This document shows, piece after piece, positions 23,793-36,900 of a stretch of DNA of 64,000 nucleotides. Origin of the DNA: Priapulus caudatus (taxonomy: Eukaryota; Priapulida; Priapulimorpha; Priapulimorphida; Priapulidae). Made by a program: the position numbers and the translations under genes. How positions within the stretch are numbered: position 1 is the first letter of the stretch; each line of letters begins with the position of its first letter. The DNA is taken from contig NW_014577078.1 in assembly GCF_000485595.1 (NCBI RefSeq), forward strand, positions 152,427 through 216,426, read 5' to 3'. The notes under the pieces are model-generated. The model made no database searches. It saw only the letters and a program-made list of their open reading frames with translations, and was not told where the DNA came from.

Positions 23793-24147
23793 TTAAATTA
23801 TTCCGAGTTGTAATGGCAGAGAGAAATCGAAACGGAGAAATCAGCGTTTTACTATTTTTCATAATGCTCGACCGCCTGTATGCAAAATTGGTGAACGTAT
23901 GTGAAACATTTACTGTGGGACGATCACGACCTGATCAATCGCCCATAAAAGAGGAAAACGTTACAATATACAAAACTATACGCACGCAATGGTGGAAATT
24001 GTCGCATTATAAAATATGAACATGAATATACATTGTATCCTTCGCATACATACATACATACATAATACGCTCTTAATACCTTCTTAATATGTTCTTGATT
24101 CAGATTGTATACATATAAAAAGTGATGCTTGTAGGTTGTTTCTTCAC

Positions 24148-24440
24148 AGCGACGCTAGATGGCAGCAAGCAACAGAAAAATCGAAATCGTGCATTATTTT
24201 TTACGTGCACGAATTTTTATAATCGTGACTGTTTTACCATCGTCTTAAGGGGGAAAAAACGTAACATCCGCCTTTCTTGATGGAATTGAGTGCGGATACC
24301 ACGTAGTATAAGTGCGTAAATGATTCATGAAATGAGCAACGTACAACGTGGAGTTGTAGCAGCGTGAATATAAATGAAACGCGAACGTCGGAATCCCGAA
24401 AGATACTCAAACGCGTAAACAGGCGCGTGGCCTCGGTTCA
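24148..24440 (+). repeat. Dispersed repeat, copy 2 of 2 (with 22545-22860)
   Basis: Same landmarks and order as the copy at 22545, at clearly lower identity toward the right end, where both have AAACGCGTAAACAG or AATGCGTAAACAG. The minus frame at 24325-24663 has no recognisable product. Confidence 0.5.
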
Positions 24441-24909
24441 ACGCCATTTTCTTTCGCCTCTCTGCGAACAAGGACATGTTTCTTGGTAGAGATGAATAAG
24501 CAAGACCCAGAAGAAGAGCCCTGTCGATTTTAAAGTCTCTATAGGGCCTACCGCCACATTTGCGAAAATGAGGGCCGGGGACCCAAACTAGGATTGTAGG
24601 CCTACGGTGATGTGGATCGCTTGCGCAATATAGTTTTACCATGACTAACCATGCATTGAGCAACCATTATTGCAATCAAATCACTTTTGGATGACATAAC
24701 TTAAGTAATTAATTTAAGATGAGAAGCACCCAATCTGTTTGTTATTATTTGCAGAATACTTGGCGTAACCATTTTTAGAGATGGAACGTGCTAAAACCTG
24801 GACAAAACGTAAACCAAGCTAAAAGTAACAGTGACCAGACCACTGAGTATCCCTTTCGCCATTTCAGCACCCATATGGAAAACTTTCCACATGAGTTCGA
24901 CTCCTAGGT

Positions 24910-26402
24910 GAGAATTTTTTATTTTGTTGGTTTACAGATCCGCCGACCCGAATTTTCAAGAAAAACGAAAAAAAATAATTGAAAATCTGTATTTTTAGCT
25001 CATCTGACATAGTCAGATGCAGCTTGTAGAATCGCATGATCGTCCGTGCGTCCGTCCGTCCGTCAACAGTTGGGCACAAATCTTAACCGCTCGACGTACG
25101 GTCACGATATTCGTGACGTGGGGGGGTAATCCGAAAACGAGTTGGTCAAAGGTCAAAGGTCAAGAGGTGTAAAAGAAGGGGGAACATTCACTCCTTAACT
25201 TAAGGTATAGGGAGGAAATGCAGAATTGCGGCACAAATCTAAACGGCTCGACCTAGGCTCGTGATAGTCGGTGTATAGCATCATGGTAGGAAAGCCATCA
25301 CTGTGCCGAAATTGGAGGTTACAGGTCAAAGGTAATGGGCACAGGGCAGATTTTAGACATTTTCTGAGGACATGGTCTGACGGAGCGATTGAAAACTTTT
25401 TTGTTTCAGCGGTGACCTAGCATTTTTATGGCATTATTGAAAGGACCATGAAATCTACTTTCTGCTGACATGCGAAGAGTAAGTGTCAGATAACCTTTTG
25501 ACCCTCAAGAGGAGAGTTAAACATGGATTTGTTGACTGTCTGTTAGAAAGAATTTGACTGCCGGGTTTGCTAGTAGAATCTATACATGCCTGGATGTATG
25601 AGGCTACAATGTCACAATGAAATTTCAAAAGCTAAATTTGGTTAAAGAAGGTTTATGCTCCTTAAATCGTATAATTTCTATGGCATTCTGTACTGTCAGT
25701 ATGTTACATGTAAAGTATGCCACTGCCAGTGGCTACTGCCAAGTGCATGTAGTGGTGATAGTATTGTGTAATTTTTGCCTGCATTAATTAGTTACAGGTG
25801 TCAGCTCTCTATTTCAGCCTGCAGGCTTGCGTAGGTAAATGGATGAGTGCTTACCTATTCTGTCTGCAAATAGTTTGTTGCTAACTACGTACGATGGGAG
25901 CTTCCATCTTTAATTTTAAGACACTTAAACGTATCGCCATCTCGTGGTCAACTTCATACGGATCCGAACGAACATTCCTTTGAGAAGGTTCCTGATACCA
26001 TCCCTGTGCCTTCCACTGTTTCGGCGTGTATGTGAACACATTTGGGACTAACAGGGTTTACTAGAATCCGACCACTCCACCACAGAGTCACCTCAGTAGA
26101 CGTTAGATGAGCGCTGTCGCTCCGCGGCACTTGTTTTTATTCCCGCCGACCTTTTCTCCAAGAAATATGAATAAAAAAAATGTTAACTTGCACAAACAGT
26201 TTATAATAAAAGTAAAAGTAATTACAAGTTGAGTTTTGTTTTTATTTAGTTTTCTTAAAATACTTTAATATCATGTATAACAGTATCACTGTATTTTGAC
26301 TTGTTTAATCTGACAAAACAACAATGATTTTTTATTTTTTTTATTTTATTGAGTCAACAACAACAACAAAAATTCTGTAAACCAACAAAACAAAAAAATG
26401 TG
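24910..26402 (-). mobile_element. 1.5 kb non-autonomous element with TIRs, copy 2
   Basis: Arms TTTTGTTGGTTTACAG (near 24921-24937) and the inverse CTGTAAACCAACAAAAC (near 26376-26392) bound the element. Interior 24990-26135 is the reverse complement of 8640-9830, including the GGTCAAAGGTCAAAGGTCAA run and the CCGTCCGTCCGTC run near 25046-25063. The copies differ by substitutions and small indels and share no long frame. The outermost arms differ more than the interior. Confidence 0.65.
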
Positions 26403-26529
26403 GCCCTATATATCTTTCTCAACCCTGCTAGTTCCAGTACTAATGGACACGGCTTCGTGTTCTTAATTGTTTACGTTAACAGTAACCTTGGTCTGTGCAA
26501 CGATACCCTGTTACTATAGTATAGACTTG

Positions 26530-28140
26530 TGACGAGACACAATTTGACCAGTGATGTCATTGATCAGCGCTGCAAGTGGGGACGGAAAACGATAGGCAAA
26601 AAGCCGAAGCAATCTTAAGCGCAAAAGACGTGTTCAACTCAATTTCTACACGCCCGTATCGCTAGAGGTGTATCGATTCGCTAGGGTTACAATACTATAT
26701 ACGTATCTCGATATATATGTAGGTCATGATACAATATGTATCGTGATACACAGACAGAAACAGAGATATTGTAAATTACATGGTATGATAAATTTGTCAT
26801 ATCATGTACGAATACAAGGGCAGACTCTGGTGTATTTCATGACTGATTGGTTAATATTGTAATTTGAAGTTCAAATGAATTGTCAAATTCTATGTTATTT
26901 TAGTTTTATAATACATATTCCAATCTTTCATGGCATAAACGTATTATGAGTATGTCAAACCCATAGAAATATGTAGTAACCAATCGGTGAGCTCCCAGAT
27001 ATCTACGTACTGTTTGTGCTCTAGACTGACTTGTATTCACCAGCTCGACTCGCACGAGCACCATACACAGTGCGTGCGCAGTAACGACACGCACCAGTCA
27101 ATCAGCACTTTCAATTGTAAGGACAGTGATTTTCCGCGATCGCGGGAAACGGACGGAAAACACGGAAACGGCCATTGGAAGCGGAAAAGATATTTTCAAA
27201 CGGAAAAACTCGGAAAACGTAATTTGAACATATTACAACATAGAAATTTCAATAAAATCACAAAAAAACTGTCGACAATAGCATTGGTAATGATATGGTT
27301 TACATTCAGACAAGTTTCAGAGTGAAATGACTTACAATTACGACTTTTGGTAGCCCTGTGTTTCGGTGCCAACCCAACTGTCAGTCAGTGGCCTGAACAT
27401 GCATCTAGGCATTTTTAGCTTTCTGTGGTTATTTTTATCATGAACACAACACATAAAAAAGCTATTTTCAGTAAGTTCATTTTCATTTTTCAGTACTGAT
27501 AATTTTATTATGAACACATTACCCTACAGGTTCTTTCAAAGGTTGTACCAAATACCTTTTTTTTCATGCAAATATATGTAAATGGAAATTTGCATTTTTG
27601 GTGTGTACAATCTCTATGGCAAAACGGAATTTCCATTTTTTCTTTACTTTGAAACGGAATTCATGATTTTCCCAAATGGAAAAGGCAATTATTTGAAACG
27701 GAAAATCACTGTCCCTACAATTGTTTTGCAGTAACGCTTTTGGTGGCAATACAAGCGTACCACATATATTGACCCAGTTTTCTACGACAGGGAAGGATAT
27801 TTATCTGATGCTGAGTGGGAGTTCATTCAATAAATTAATTCATTAGCAAGAATTGAATATAAAAGGAATTATTTGTGAGGTTCTGTACCGAGGTTCACCG
27901 ATGTATCAGTGAATCGTTAGCCTACACCCGTACATAATGCATGAGTGAGCTAAGAGTACAATGCAATATCTCAGCCTAGGAGTGCCGTAGAGATAATCGG
28001 TCTTGTTTTGGAGAGTAAGGCATGAGCTGCGTAATGCAATACTATCAACTTATTATAGACTTGCATTTAAAATAAAATAATTTTGCTATAAAATAACACT
28101 ATTTTCCCATTTTACCAATTATGCACTATGTACTCTTGGT
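26530..28140 (+). repeat. Split copy of the 37.7-38.5 kb inverted-repeat family
   Basis: 26545-26625 matches 38220-38295 (ATCAGCGCTGCAAGTGGGGA versus ATCAGCGCTCCAAGCGGTGA), and 27960-28140 matches 38350-38520 (GTAATGCAATAC...TTATTATAGACTTGCA). The 1.3 kb between the two parts holds the element at 27112-27723, so the older copy seems to have been interrupted. Confidence 0.5.
27112..27723. mobile_element. Miniature element with 24-bp TIRs (612 bp)
   Basis: The left end, CAATTGTAAGGACAGTGATT, and the reverse complement of the right end, CAATTGTAGGGACAGTGATT, match closely and continue into TTCCG. The interior has many GGAAAA/CGGAAA words in both orientations. No transposase. CAGTG lies inside the TIR, as in some hAT elements. 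Confidence 0.65.
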
Positions 28141-28741
28141 ACATATCATGCTTACTAATACTTTCTTCATTGTTATTTATTCTTATGATCGTAAAACACC
28201 TCTGAACTGCAGTTTTTAGCATATATGACTGATGAGCCATTGTTTAATTACGATGTTCTGCCGTTTTTGTGCATCAACGGCCATTGGTTGGCTCTAGTAT
28301 CGAGCTTGCCCCCAGTATTTTGGTCAAGTGTCTCATCTTATTGTATGTACAGGATTTAGCAAGTACTCATAGTAACCTTACTGTTACTTGATTTTAAACA
28401 AAATGAGTGATTACCAGGGGTAGAAATAAGGAGAAAAAAAGAGATGGTCCACATGACCATCTAGTTTGAAATTTAGATGGTACTCCTAAATTTTAGATGG
28501 TCCTCCTAAATTTCAAATTGTTCTCTAAAAGTAATGCGGCATGCAAGCGTAAGAAAGAGATTTTACATGGTTATAAAATGGTTTAATTATTCACCTACAA
28601 TGAATATATCAAACGATACAGTAATTGTTTATTCACTTTAATAGTATATTGGTTAATAAAGTTGTTTCAGTAGAATTTAGTTGAACCCAACTAAACGGAA
28701 TACAGTATGTCTCAAATATTTCTTAGGAGCACATTCATTCA

Positions 28742-29648
28742 TTTTTAGCTCACCTTCACATCGTCAAGCTGAGCTATTGCCATGGGTCGTCGTCCGTCGT
28801 ACGTCCGTCCTTCCGTCAACATTTGGCTACGGTCATCGATAAGTTAACTCAGGAACCGTTCGACCCACATGTTTGAAATTGGGTATAGTTGTTACTGCTA
28901 TGCTCCCATATTGAACGTCCTATTTTGGAGCACGCCAGTCGACGTACTTTCGAGCCACGGCAATGTTTTGGCAAAAATGGGAATTGCCAAGATTTCATTG
29001 ACAATATCTTTAATGCAAAATTGGTATTTCCTCTCCACCCTGTCGATAAAACTTCTATATTAGAGTAAAGTTTTACAAAACATGTCGGAACGCAGCATAA
29101 CCTATTTATTTCGAACGTCATCGCTAAGAAACATCAAAGCGGGTATAGCGCCATCTACCATCACAAATTGTGATTCATTTTGGTTTATAAATTATTATTG
29201 CGATATACAGATGGCAACCGTGTGCTACTGCCTAGAAAAATTCATACGAAGTAAACACTTCCATGCAACCAATTAACCTTTGACAAAAGTTGTGTTATGG
29301 GCAGGGAAACACCATTGTCACGTGGTATATAGCAGCTACGTGGAATAAGCGTATCCTCTCAATCTTACACGTTACACATCGGGAGCTCCGCTTTTAGGCA
29401 GTGCCTAAATCTGAATATTATAAAAACGTTAAATGGCGATCATTTAGGTGTAACGCCATCACTCGCCCACATCTCAGACTTTCACATCTCAAACATTTAT
29501 TTTCACATAAAAAATTACACATAAAAATAAAAAGAATATAATGGGAGTTCTCCCATATATTCTCTTCATTTCTGTAATGTACGTCGATGGTCGCTCAATT
29601 AAAACACTTCTTCTCACTCACTCATTTGTGTCCTTTTTTGTGGTGAGT
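28742..29648 (-). repeat. Dispersed ~0.9 kb element, copy 2
   Basis: The left end, TTTTAGCTCACCTTCACATC, with CGTCCGTCC steps, is the inverse of 14340-14418. The block AAGAAACATCAAAGCGGGTA, TAGCGCCATCTACCATCACA is the inverse of 13967-14005. GGGAGTTCTCCCATATATTC and AATGTACGTCGATGG are the inverse of 13815-13860. Between, 29275-29460 has extra sequence absent from copy 1. Non-coding. Confidence 0.65.
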
Positions 29649-29693
29649 TTATTTTATTTTTTATTATTTTTGGCTAATTTTGTTTTATTTTAG

Positions 29694-29728
29694 AATTAGG
29701 GATAGGGTTAGGATTAGGGTTAGGGTTA
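29694..29728 (+). repeat. Short degenerate TTAGGG run
   Basis: Five or so TTAGGG-like units (one GGATA, one GGATTA variant). Too short and internal to be a telomere. Confidence 0.6.
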
Positions 29729-30380
29729 ACTGATTTCTATATCCACACCTTATTTCTATATTCACTATCTCTCCCCTGAGACCTACTACTCACAAATTAG
29801 CCGGAGCACTGCCCCGAGTGGTACTGTCCACTAGCATTAACTCTGGTGGCTGCTAGGATAATGTTGTAGGTAGGGGTAAATCAATCGCCGAGGACAATAT
29901 ATTGATCCGGTAAAACACCCAGAATGCAATTAAAACAAAAGCTGTATCAACAAATTTCACTACTGAACGTCCTTGTAATTTCATTACCATTTGGCCTGGC
30001 CCATTGATTGCAAAAATGTTATAGACTCTACTACTAGAGACTATGGTTATTGAATACTCAAATATATATAGTATAATACTATATATATTATTATATATTT
30101 ACTTTCCAAGTATCCATTGTCTAATTTTATATTGCTTACATTTGATGCTTTGTCTAACCATATCATTGGCATGGAGGTTGCTGCTTAATATTCAGAAAAA
30201 AAACTTCAATTTTATTAGATTACGTTTTATGTTTAAAGATACATTGCTGCATATATATGCAAATTAAAACTGAGATTTTAAGAATTACGTAATGGAGTCA
30301 GTTCTCCGTCTTTGTTGTTATTATCAATTTGGTGGCATACACTTACACATGTATGGTTGTGTTGTTTTATTGTATTTCAG
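29729..30380 (+). promoter_or_regulatory. Upstream region of golgin-45 (inferred 5' UTR exon/promoter zone)
   Basis: The first coding exon opens with a splice acceptor (...ttgtatttcag at 30371-30380) five bases before the start ATG, so at least one non-coding 5' exon must lie upstream. I cannot pick it out. No other coding frame is supported here. Confidence 0.3.
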
Positions 30381-30385
30381 AGCTC

Positions 30386-30994
30386 ATGTCATCTTCAATG
30401 TTGAAGCCCAAGTCGCACCGTAGCCGATCTTCAAACACAAAACCAATGAAGTATGTTCCCTGGGAACCATGCAAGGGTGCTGTTGGCAGGCTACCCGTTA
30501 ATGGACTATGCAAAGTGAACAGAAGCTCTTCAAGAACCAAACATTCAGATAGTAGAGTAGATGATATGAAACAGAAGTTGTTTGAGATGAAGGACATCAG
30601 CCCCTACAGCTGCATTCACATTGACAGACGTTTGCTGGAGGGTGGCAGCGTAGATGGTGTGCTACCCACAGATAATTACACAATGGAATCTCGATCAACG
30701 GATGTGACCGATAGTGTGCAGCAGTGCTGGCCTGTATCACAGCAAAATGGGCCCTTGAAAGACGTGTTGCCAATTAGTGGGTCTGACAGAAGTTATGAAA
30801 AAATAATGTCATCTACCAGTATTCATACGGTCATGCCAGGTAGCACGGCTGTTGATATCTACTCTTCACATGGATTCACTCTTGGAGGAGAAGAGCTCGA
30901 GCTTAAACACAGACATCATCTGTCAGATATGGAAAAGAAGGTGTTGTTTGACGAAAAAGACGCTCTAGCCACACAGCTGCATATTCAGATCCAG
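30386..30994 (+). CDS. Golgin-45 coding exon 1
   Basis: ATG at 30386, five bases after acceptor AG at 30379-30380; ends CATATTCAGATCCAG with donor gtactt. Encodes 203 residues: MSSSMLKPKSHRSRSSN, YVPWEPCKGAVGRLP, a long variable region, then the start of the coiled coil (LSDMEKKVLFDEKDALATQL). Without splicing the frame runs on to 31126, but the vertebrate-like VQ-VN junction supports the donor at 30995. Confidence 0.88.
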
Positions 30995-33900
30995 GTACTT
31001 CAAATTCAATACCGTTCTGTTAATTTCTTATTACATTTACTGCTCAGGTACTTCCTGTATACTAGAGTCCCTGCATTAGAGACCCCAAGCGATAAGGCAG
31101 AGAAAACCTTCAGAAATCTAGTATGAGATGAATTAGAAGTCATTGGTATTTTGTGACACAGTCTATGACTCAAAGTGAAAACCCAGAGGACCCTATTTCA
31201 GTTTTAAAGAACATAGATTGGTAACATCACGATTGGCCTACTCCCATTTCGTCTACTCCTATTTCGCCTACTCCCATTTCGTCAAATCTCAGAATGGTTA
31301 ATAGTGCCATTTTGTCTATGTTCATCTACCTAGTCAGTTTTTGGTCTACTCTTTCCCTTTTAAAGTAAAAGAGTATATTTGGGTCTACTTTGCCAGATTT
31401 ACACAGAATAACACAGCTAGCTCAAGCATTGATTGCAGCAACACTTTATTTTGCATATTTCACATTATATACAGCATTTGGGCAATTCCAAGAAAAACGT
31501 TCACTGAAAGTAAAAACATTAATTGCCTAGTTTCATGTAGATTGCTTTTTAATGAAGTATAAATTTCATATTTTAATTCATACTGACTTTCATCATAACA
31601 CCAAAGCTGCAGCTCACTGAAAACACTTGTGGTATGTTTATACAGTCTATGCAGTTTTGCACATAACTCGTAATTGTAGATGCTAGGTGTGAATTACATC
31701 TCTACAATACATTAAATGTTCATTGCGGGTAATCATTTCAATATTTGCTCACTCGATTATTTTTTTATTCAGGTGAATGCAGAGCTGAAGAAGTTACTAG
31801 TGGCATCTCTTGGTGAAGATCTGAATGAACGGGTTGACTGTTTGATCCAGTCAAACGCTAGACTTGCTACTGAGGTATCATCTCATTCCCACAGGATAAG
31901 GGGCTTGTATGAGCAGCTAGAGAAACTGTCTATACAGGGTGATGTGTGGCGAAGCAAGTTTCAAGCTAGCAGGTAAACAAAACTAGTTATGCTCTGTCTT
32001 CAGTGCATTTTTCTGAGATTACACTGCTTACAACTTATTTTCAAGGACGATGTGCTCTCCAAAATCATTTAGCTTAGGAAAATGAGATTTTTTTCACACA
32101 CACACACACACACACATAAACGCCTGTCTTATCCTGTGTGATTTTACGTGATTTGATGTATGCAATTTTTTGCCGGTGTCTTGTTCTTCACCTGAATAAT
32201 GGGGATTATTGACTGACAGTGAAGGAAGTCTATCAGTCTACTTGTTCCGAGTTTAACTGACTAAAGATGTACGCCCTGGAATGGCGGCCTTCTCGTAAAC
32301 GAGGCTGCCCCAGCTGCAAAATTATTTGGACCAATTGGATAGATATATACAGTTGAACTTCGTTACTACATACTCTGTTTATAACGTTTACACTGCTACA
32401 ACGCACACATCTCCAAAAGTCCCGAATTTGTGTAATGCATTATTCCATTTGCCAGTATTGTTTACAACGTACACCTATAACATAAATTTCAATACAACGT
32501 TCAAATTTTCACTGGAAAAATGCATACTGGCCTTCTTTACAACGTACAGCGGGAAACCTTGCAGCACGCAGCACTTTTTCAGGACTTCGCAGACGAAGAT
32601 TACTGCATTTTACAAGTTGTAAGTAAACGAACTGATCCAGTGGCATCAGCAACATTTAAACTCATCCATGACATCAGTGAAATTAACGCGGGCGCTTTCA
32701 TTTCTTTGAGTGCAAATAATGGGAACAAAAGATGGGTGTTACATTATCATTAAACTTTCATGTTTTAATTCTTGCGTTAGCATTCATTTTATGGGAATTG
32801 GTTACAACGAACTATCGTTATAACGTACTAATTCTTAAGGTCCCTGGAGGTACGTTGTAACGAAGTTTGACTGTATACGTATTTCATCTCAATCGTCACA
32901 GTTCTTGGTAACGTGAACGACAGGCAACTGACCCAAACTCCAGAATGCCAGGCCAATCTGACTTAAGGATACTCTCAAGGTTTTACGCAAGATTTTACCG
33001 ATTTTCATTTTCGACTTTATTCGATGGCTAACACTATGTGCCACCTGTGTACATGCTCATTTCTCCATATAATGGTACATGTGAATTTTTAGAGCGTTTT
33101 GATTGCTCGCGTACACGTGTAGTGAGCAGCAGCTGACGTCACTGATGACGTCAGAGACATGATACAACCAGAATTTTAATGATATTTACTAAGCCAGTAT
33201 CATTCAGCATCAACCCTCCTACAGCTGTCATCTGCCAGTGATAGTTGAAATTGCCGCGCGACCGAAAATAGCCCCGTCTCCCTTGTTACACACCTTGCAT
33301 TTAGGCGCGTGTTTGTTAACACAGCTTAGTAACGGCATGCAGTACACATCGTACGCGCGTTTTGCATGAAAGTGCGGTGGTAACCTCGTAATTTCTACAA
33401 TTTCTCAAGGTGCATGGAACATATTACCAATTTAGTGGTGTCAGTTAGTCATGGATATGTCGCAGTAAGTACTAACATTAGATATTTCACATACGTTCAC
33501 CCATTTTGCACACAGGCGATCGATCATTGTGAAAAATAGAAAACCGCTGATTTCTCCGTTTCGATTTCTGACATAGTAGCCGATGTATAAATGGATATTT
33601 CTCTGTGATTACAACTCGGATTAATTTAATTTTACACTCGTTTTAATGGTACATATTGCTGTAAAAAAGTGCGTCAGGGATTGTTATTAAGTGCCGTATT
33701 TTATTAGTTATGCCTCTATTCGCTAAAATTTTCAATTCTAACACAACTTGATTTTTAAGCAGTTTTTTCCATTTTTCTCGGTAAATATGAAACTTAAAGA
33801 AAAATCCTGACGCACTATTTTGGTCCATATTGTGCTTAACATTTTGTATCTTCAATCTTTCTGGTAGTTGAGAAATATCCAAAATACCATTTTTACATAA

Positions 33901-36900
33901 AAATTCAAAATTTGTGTGGTAACATAATTAGGTGCCGGAAATTTCATGAAATTTGTTGGCTTGAGGATAGAGATATATCTCCTCTATAAATAAAACAAGT
34001 GATTGATTCGATTCATTCGCCAATAAACGTTTAATCTTTATTAGAGCAATACACGTGCAAAAGGTGGAGAGTATCCTTAAAGATTGGCTTCTTTAATTAA
34101 AAAGTTTAACCTGCTTGACATGCACATAAACACACAATATTTCAAACAAACATTTCAATGACTAACATATAAAATCTCGTAATGACATATTAATAATCCA
34201 TAACAAATATATCATATAATATTATAACATATGCCACAAAATATAAAGAAATACAATAGAGTAGTTACACAGGTCTGTGTTAACAGCCTTCTAATTCTAT
34301 TGAACTCGGTCCTGTTCATAACTGTCCTATGAATAATGTAGGACACTTGTTTTTTAGGCTCATGCTGAATGACATCTCTTATTTGAAAGGTGTTCTATGT
34401 CAGAAATACCAGCATTCACAAGATGTGCTCAGGGAGCTACTTACTGAACATCAGGAAATGAGACTTCACCTCATTCAGACATACAAGTAGGATTCACAGG
34501 CTACTGATTTAGTGTCGTTAATTTATTCGAACTTTATTTTGATCCTATTAAGTAGAGCTTAACTATGTTGTGTTACTTGGATTCATGCACTTAGCACATT
34601 CACTGTGAAACTCTAGTCATCTCATGAGAACAAGCAAAGTGCACCAATGCTAAACTAGTGAATTGGCTCATGGCAACATTTTGTATCCTATTTACCCTAC
34701 TCTCTCTGTGTATCTGCAGGTGGCAGGTACAACGTGCCTAAAAATTAGACAATAACAGTCTATATGATTTGAACTTAAGTTTGTATTGGTAGTCATAATT
34801 TCTGACCCCAATGTGGTTTAAGAGCATTCGTTATAAACATGGCATCATTTAAACCATAGTAAGCCATGTTTTCGTATCAAAATGTAATTATGTCCGAAAA
34901 CGATTTGCTTTATTTGAACCTGTAAGGTAAGATAACAGTCATGAAAATAAATTCATTAATTTGGTTTGCTTTCCAACAACAAAAATGTACATAGTAAATC
35001 AATATCTGACTAAGTGGAAGCTCATAAAAGTCTAAAGGCCACATTGAGCATACAGTCGACCTCGCCTAAGTCGACCTCGCAGTGTGCAAACAGCACGAAA
35101 TGTTCTCATTGAGCCAGAGACGTGCTACAAACATAGGGATTCTCAAAATTACGTCGATGTTATGTCACATACCTAGCAGTAACCCTACGCTAGCGCAAAT
35201 AGTTCCTGGCACGAAAACACTATATTTGTTTCCTGGTTACATAAGTAATATCAAGAGTAGATAATAACACAAGAGTGAGACACCCGATTCCCGCATTCGT
35301 AACCGATTTTTCTCATCAAAGTTTGCCACCAATAAAGAAGCAAGTGTATACGTTCCTCAGCTTATTATGACTACTAATTACTCACCTTCGTGGTACTGAT
35401 ATTTGTTTACATATATTTGCTAGCGTGTTGCTGTAACTCGTAATCTTGCATGAGCTGAATTCACACAATTTACCGCTATTGTGTGAGGTGTTAAGACAAA
35501 ATTTGTAGCTATAGTGGCGCCAATATTTAGCAACGGACTGTTTCCAAATCATTCGTGCCCCGATGGTTTAAACAAATTTCACAATTTTGTACTGAATAAA
35601 CATATAATAATGAATAATAACTTGTGTTATCATAGAAAAGAACTGTTAACGATCGCTCCACTGTGTCCCGGATGTGTAAACATCACTGTGGTGCTACTTT
35701 CGTAAGAGAAGTAATTTCGTTTAGATTTTGAGAAGAAATGTTATGAAAGTAGCAATACAAATGAGTTCTAATGAGTTTTGGCAACATAGACGAGCTCACA
35801 GTAGGTCTATATATATATGCATTTAGCTGCGAGGTTGAGCAACTTTAAAGGGTTTGTGACAAAAACCAAGCAGTACACTCCATAGCATTGCATAATATTG
35901 TGACCCCATCTCAAAATCTGGCCAAAGCATATAGTGTACTTTTAATAAGATACCCAAACTTTTACAGGTACCTGAAAGAGGTGGAAGAAGCATTTAATCC
36001 GTCAATAACATCTTATGGGCAACAAGAACCGTTGGTGCCCATTAACACAATGCAGTTAATTACTGCCAATCAAAAACTTTCCGACAGCATCAAGTTCAAG
36101 TTGTTAGGCAATGCTCAGTTGAGTTGTAGATTGCCTGCCAATGGAACGGATTGTGAGGCTGCAGCAACTCCTGGAGAGAATCGAGCAATGCAGGTAAAGT
36201 GCAGGGTTAAACATGAATCACCATGGTCCATACACATATTTCTTTATGCATAAGATCTTGAAATTGTGATAGTATGTCTGGATAATATGGTGATATGTTT
36301 AAGATTTTTTCCGGTATTCATATTAAAAAATTGTGAGATCTCACTAAATATTAGGGCTGTAATGATAACACAAGCCTCTCGATTCTATCCGGTTCTCGAT
36401 ATTAGCCTCTCGATTCGATTCCTTCGATTAGATTCCCAAAATATTGAAATGGTATCTTATTTTTTATATTTTCATTATTTTGCAATAATAAATTATTCGA
36501 AATTGCCAATGAATACTAAATGGTGAATAGACTAGAGTCTAGAGAGTACATATACACTGCACAGCTGCTGAGTAACATTGGTGAGTAACACCACACTCCA
36601 CAGTATATAGCGTAGTGCCGCCATCTATTGGAGGGAAAAAGTGGTATCGAAGTGGAATCGAAAATACGTGGAAAAATATCGAGGATCGGATCGAGGGAAG
36701 AGAATCGCGATCCGATTCGATTTCGGTGGATCGTTACAGCCCTACTAAATATGTGTCTACTTTAATGCTTTAGTGTTTTTAGATTATATGTGCATTGCAA
36801 ATTTGTTTACTTTTGTAATTCTCTACATTGTCAGGGCAGTGAAGTGTGAACCAGTGATTTTCTAAATGCAACTCTTCGCTTATAGGTTCTGGCCAATCAG

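Noticed and set aside
29694-29728. Telomere or internal telomere from TTAGGG units
   Set aside because: Only about five degenerate units flanked by ordinary sequence; similar short runs occur at 46672 and 52275.
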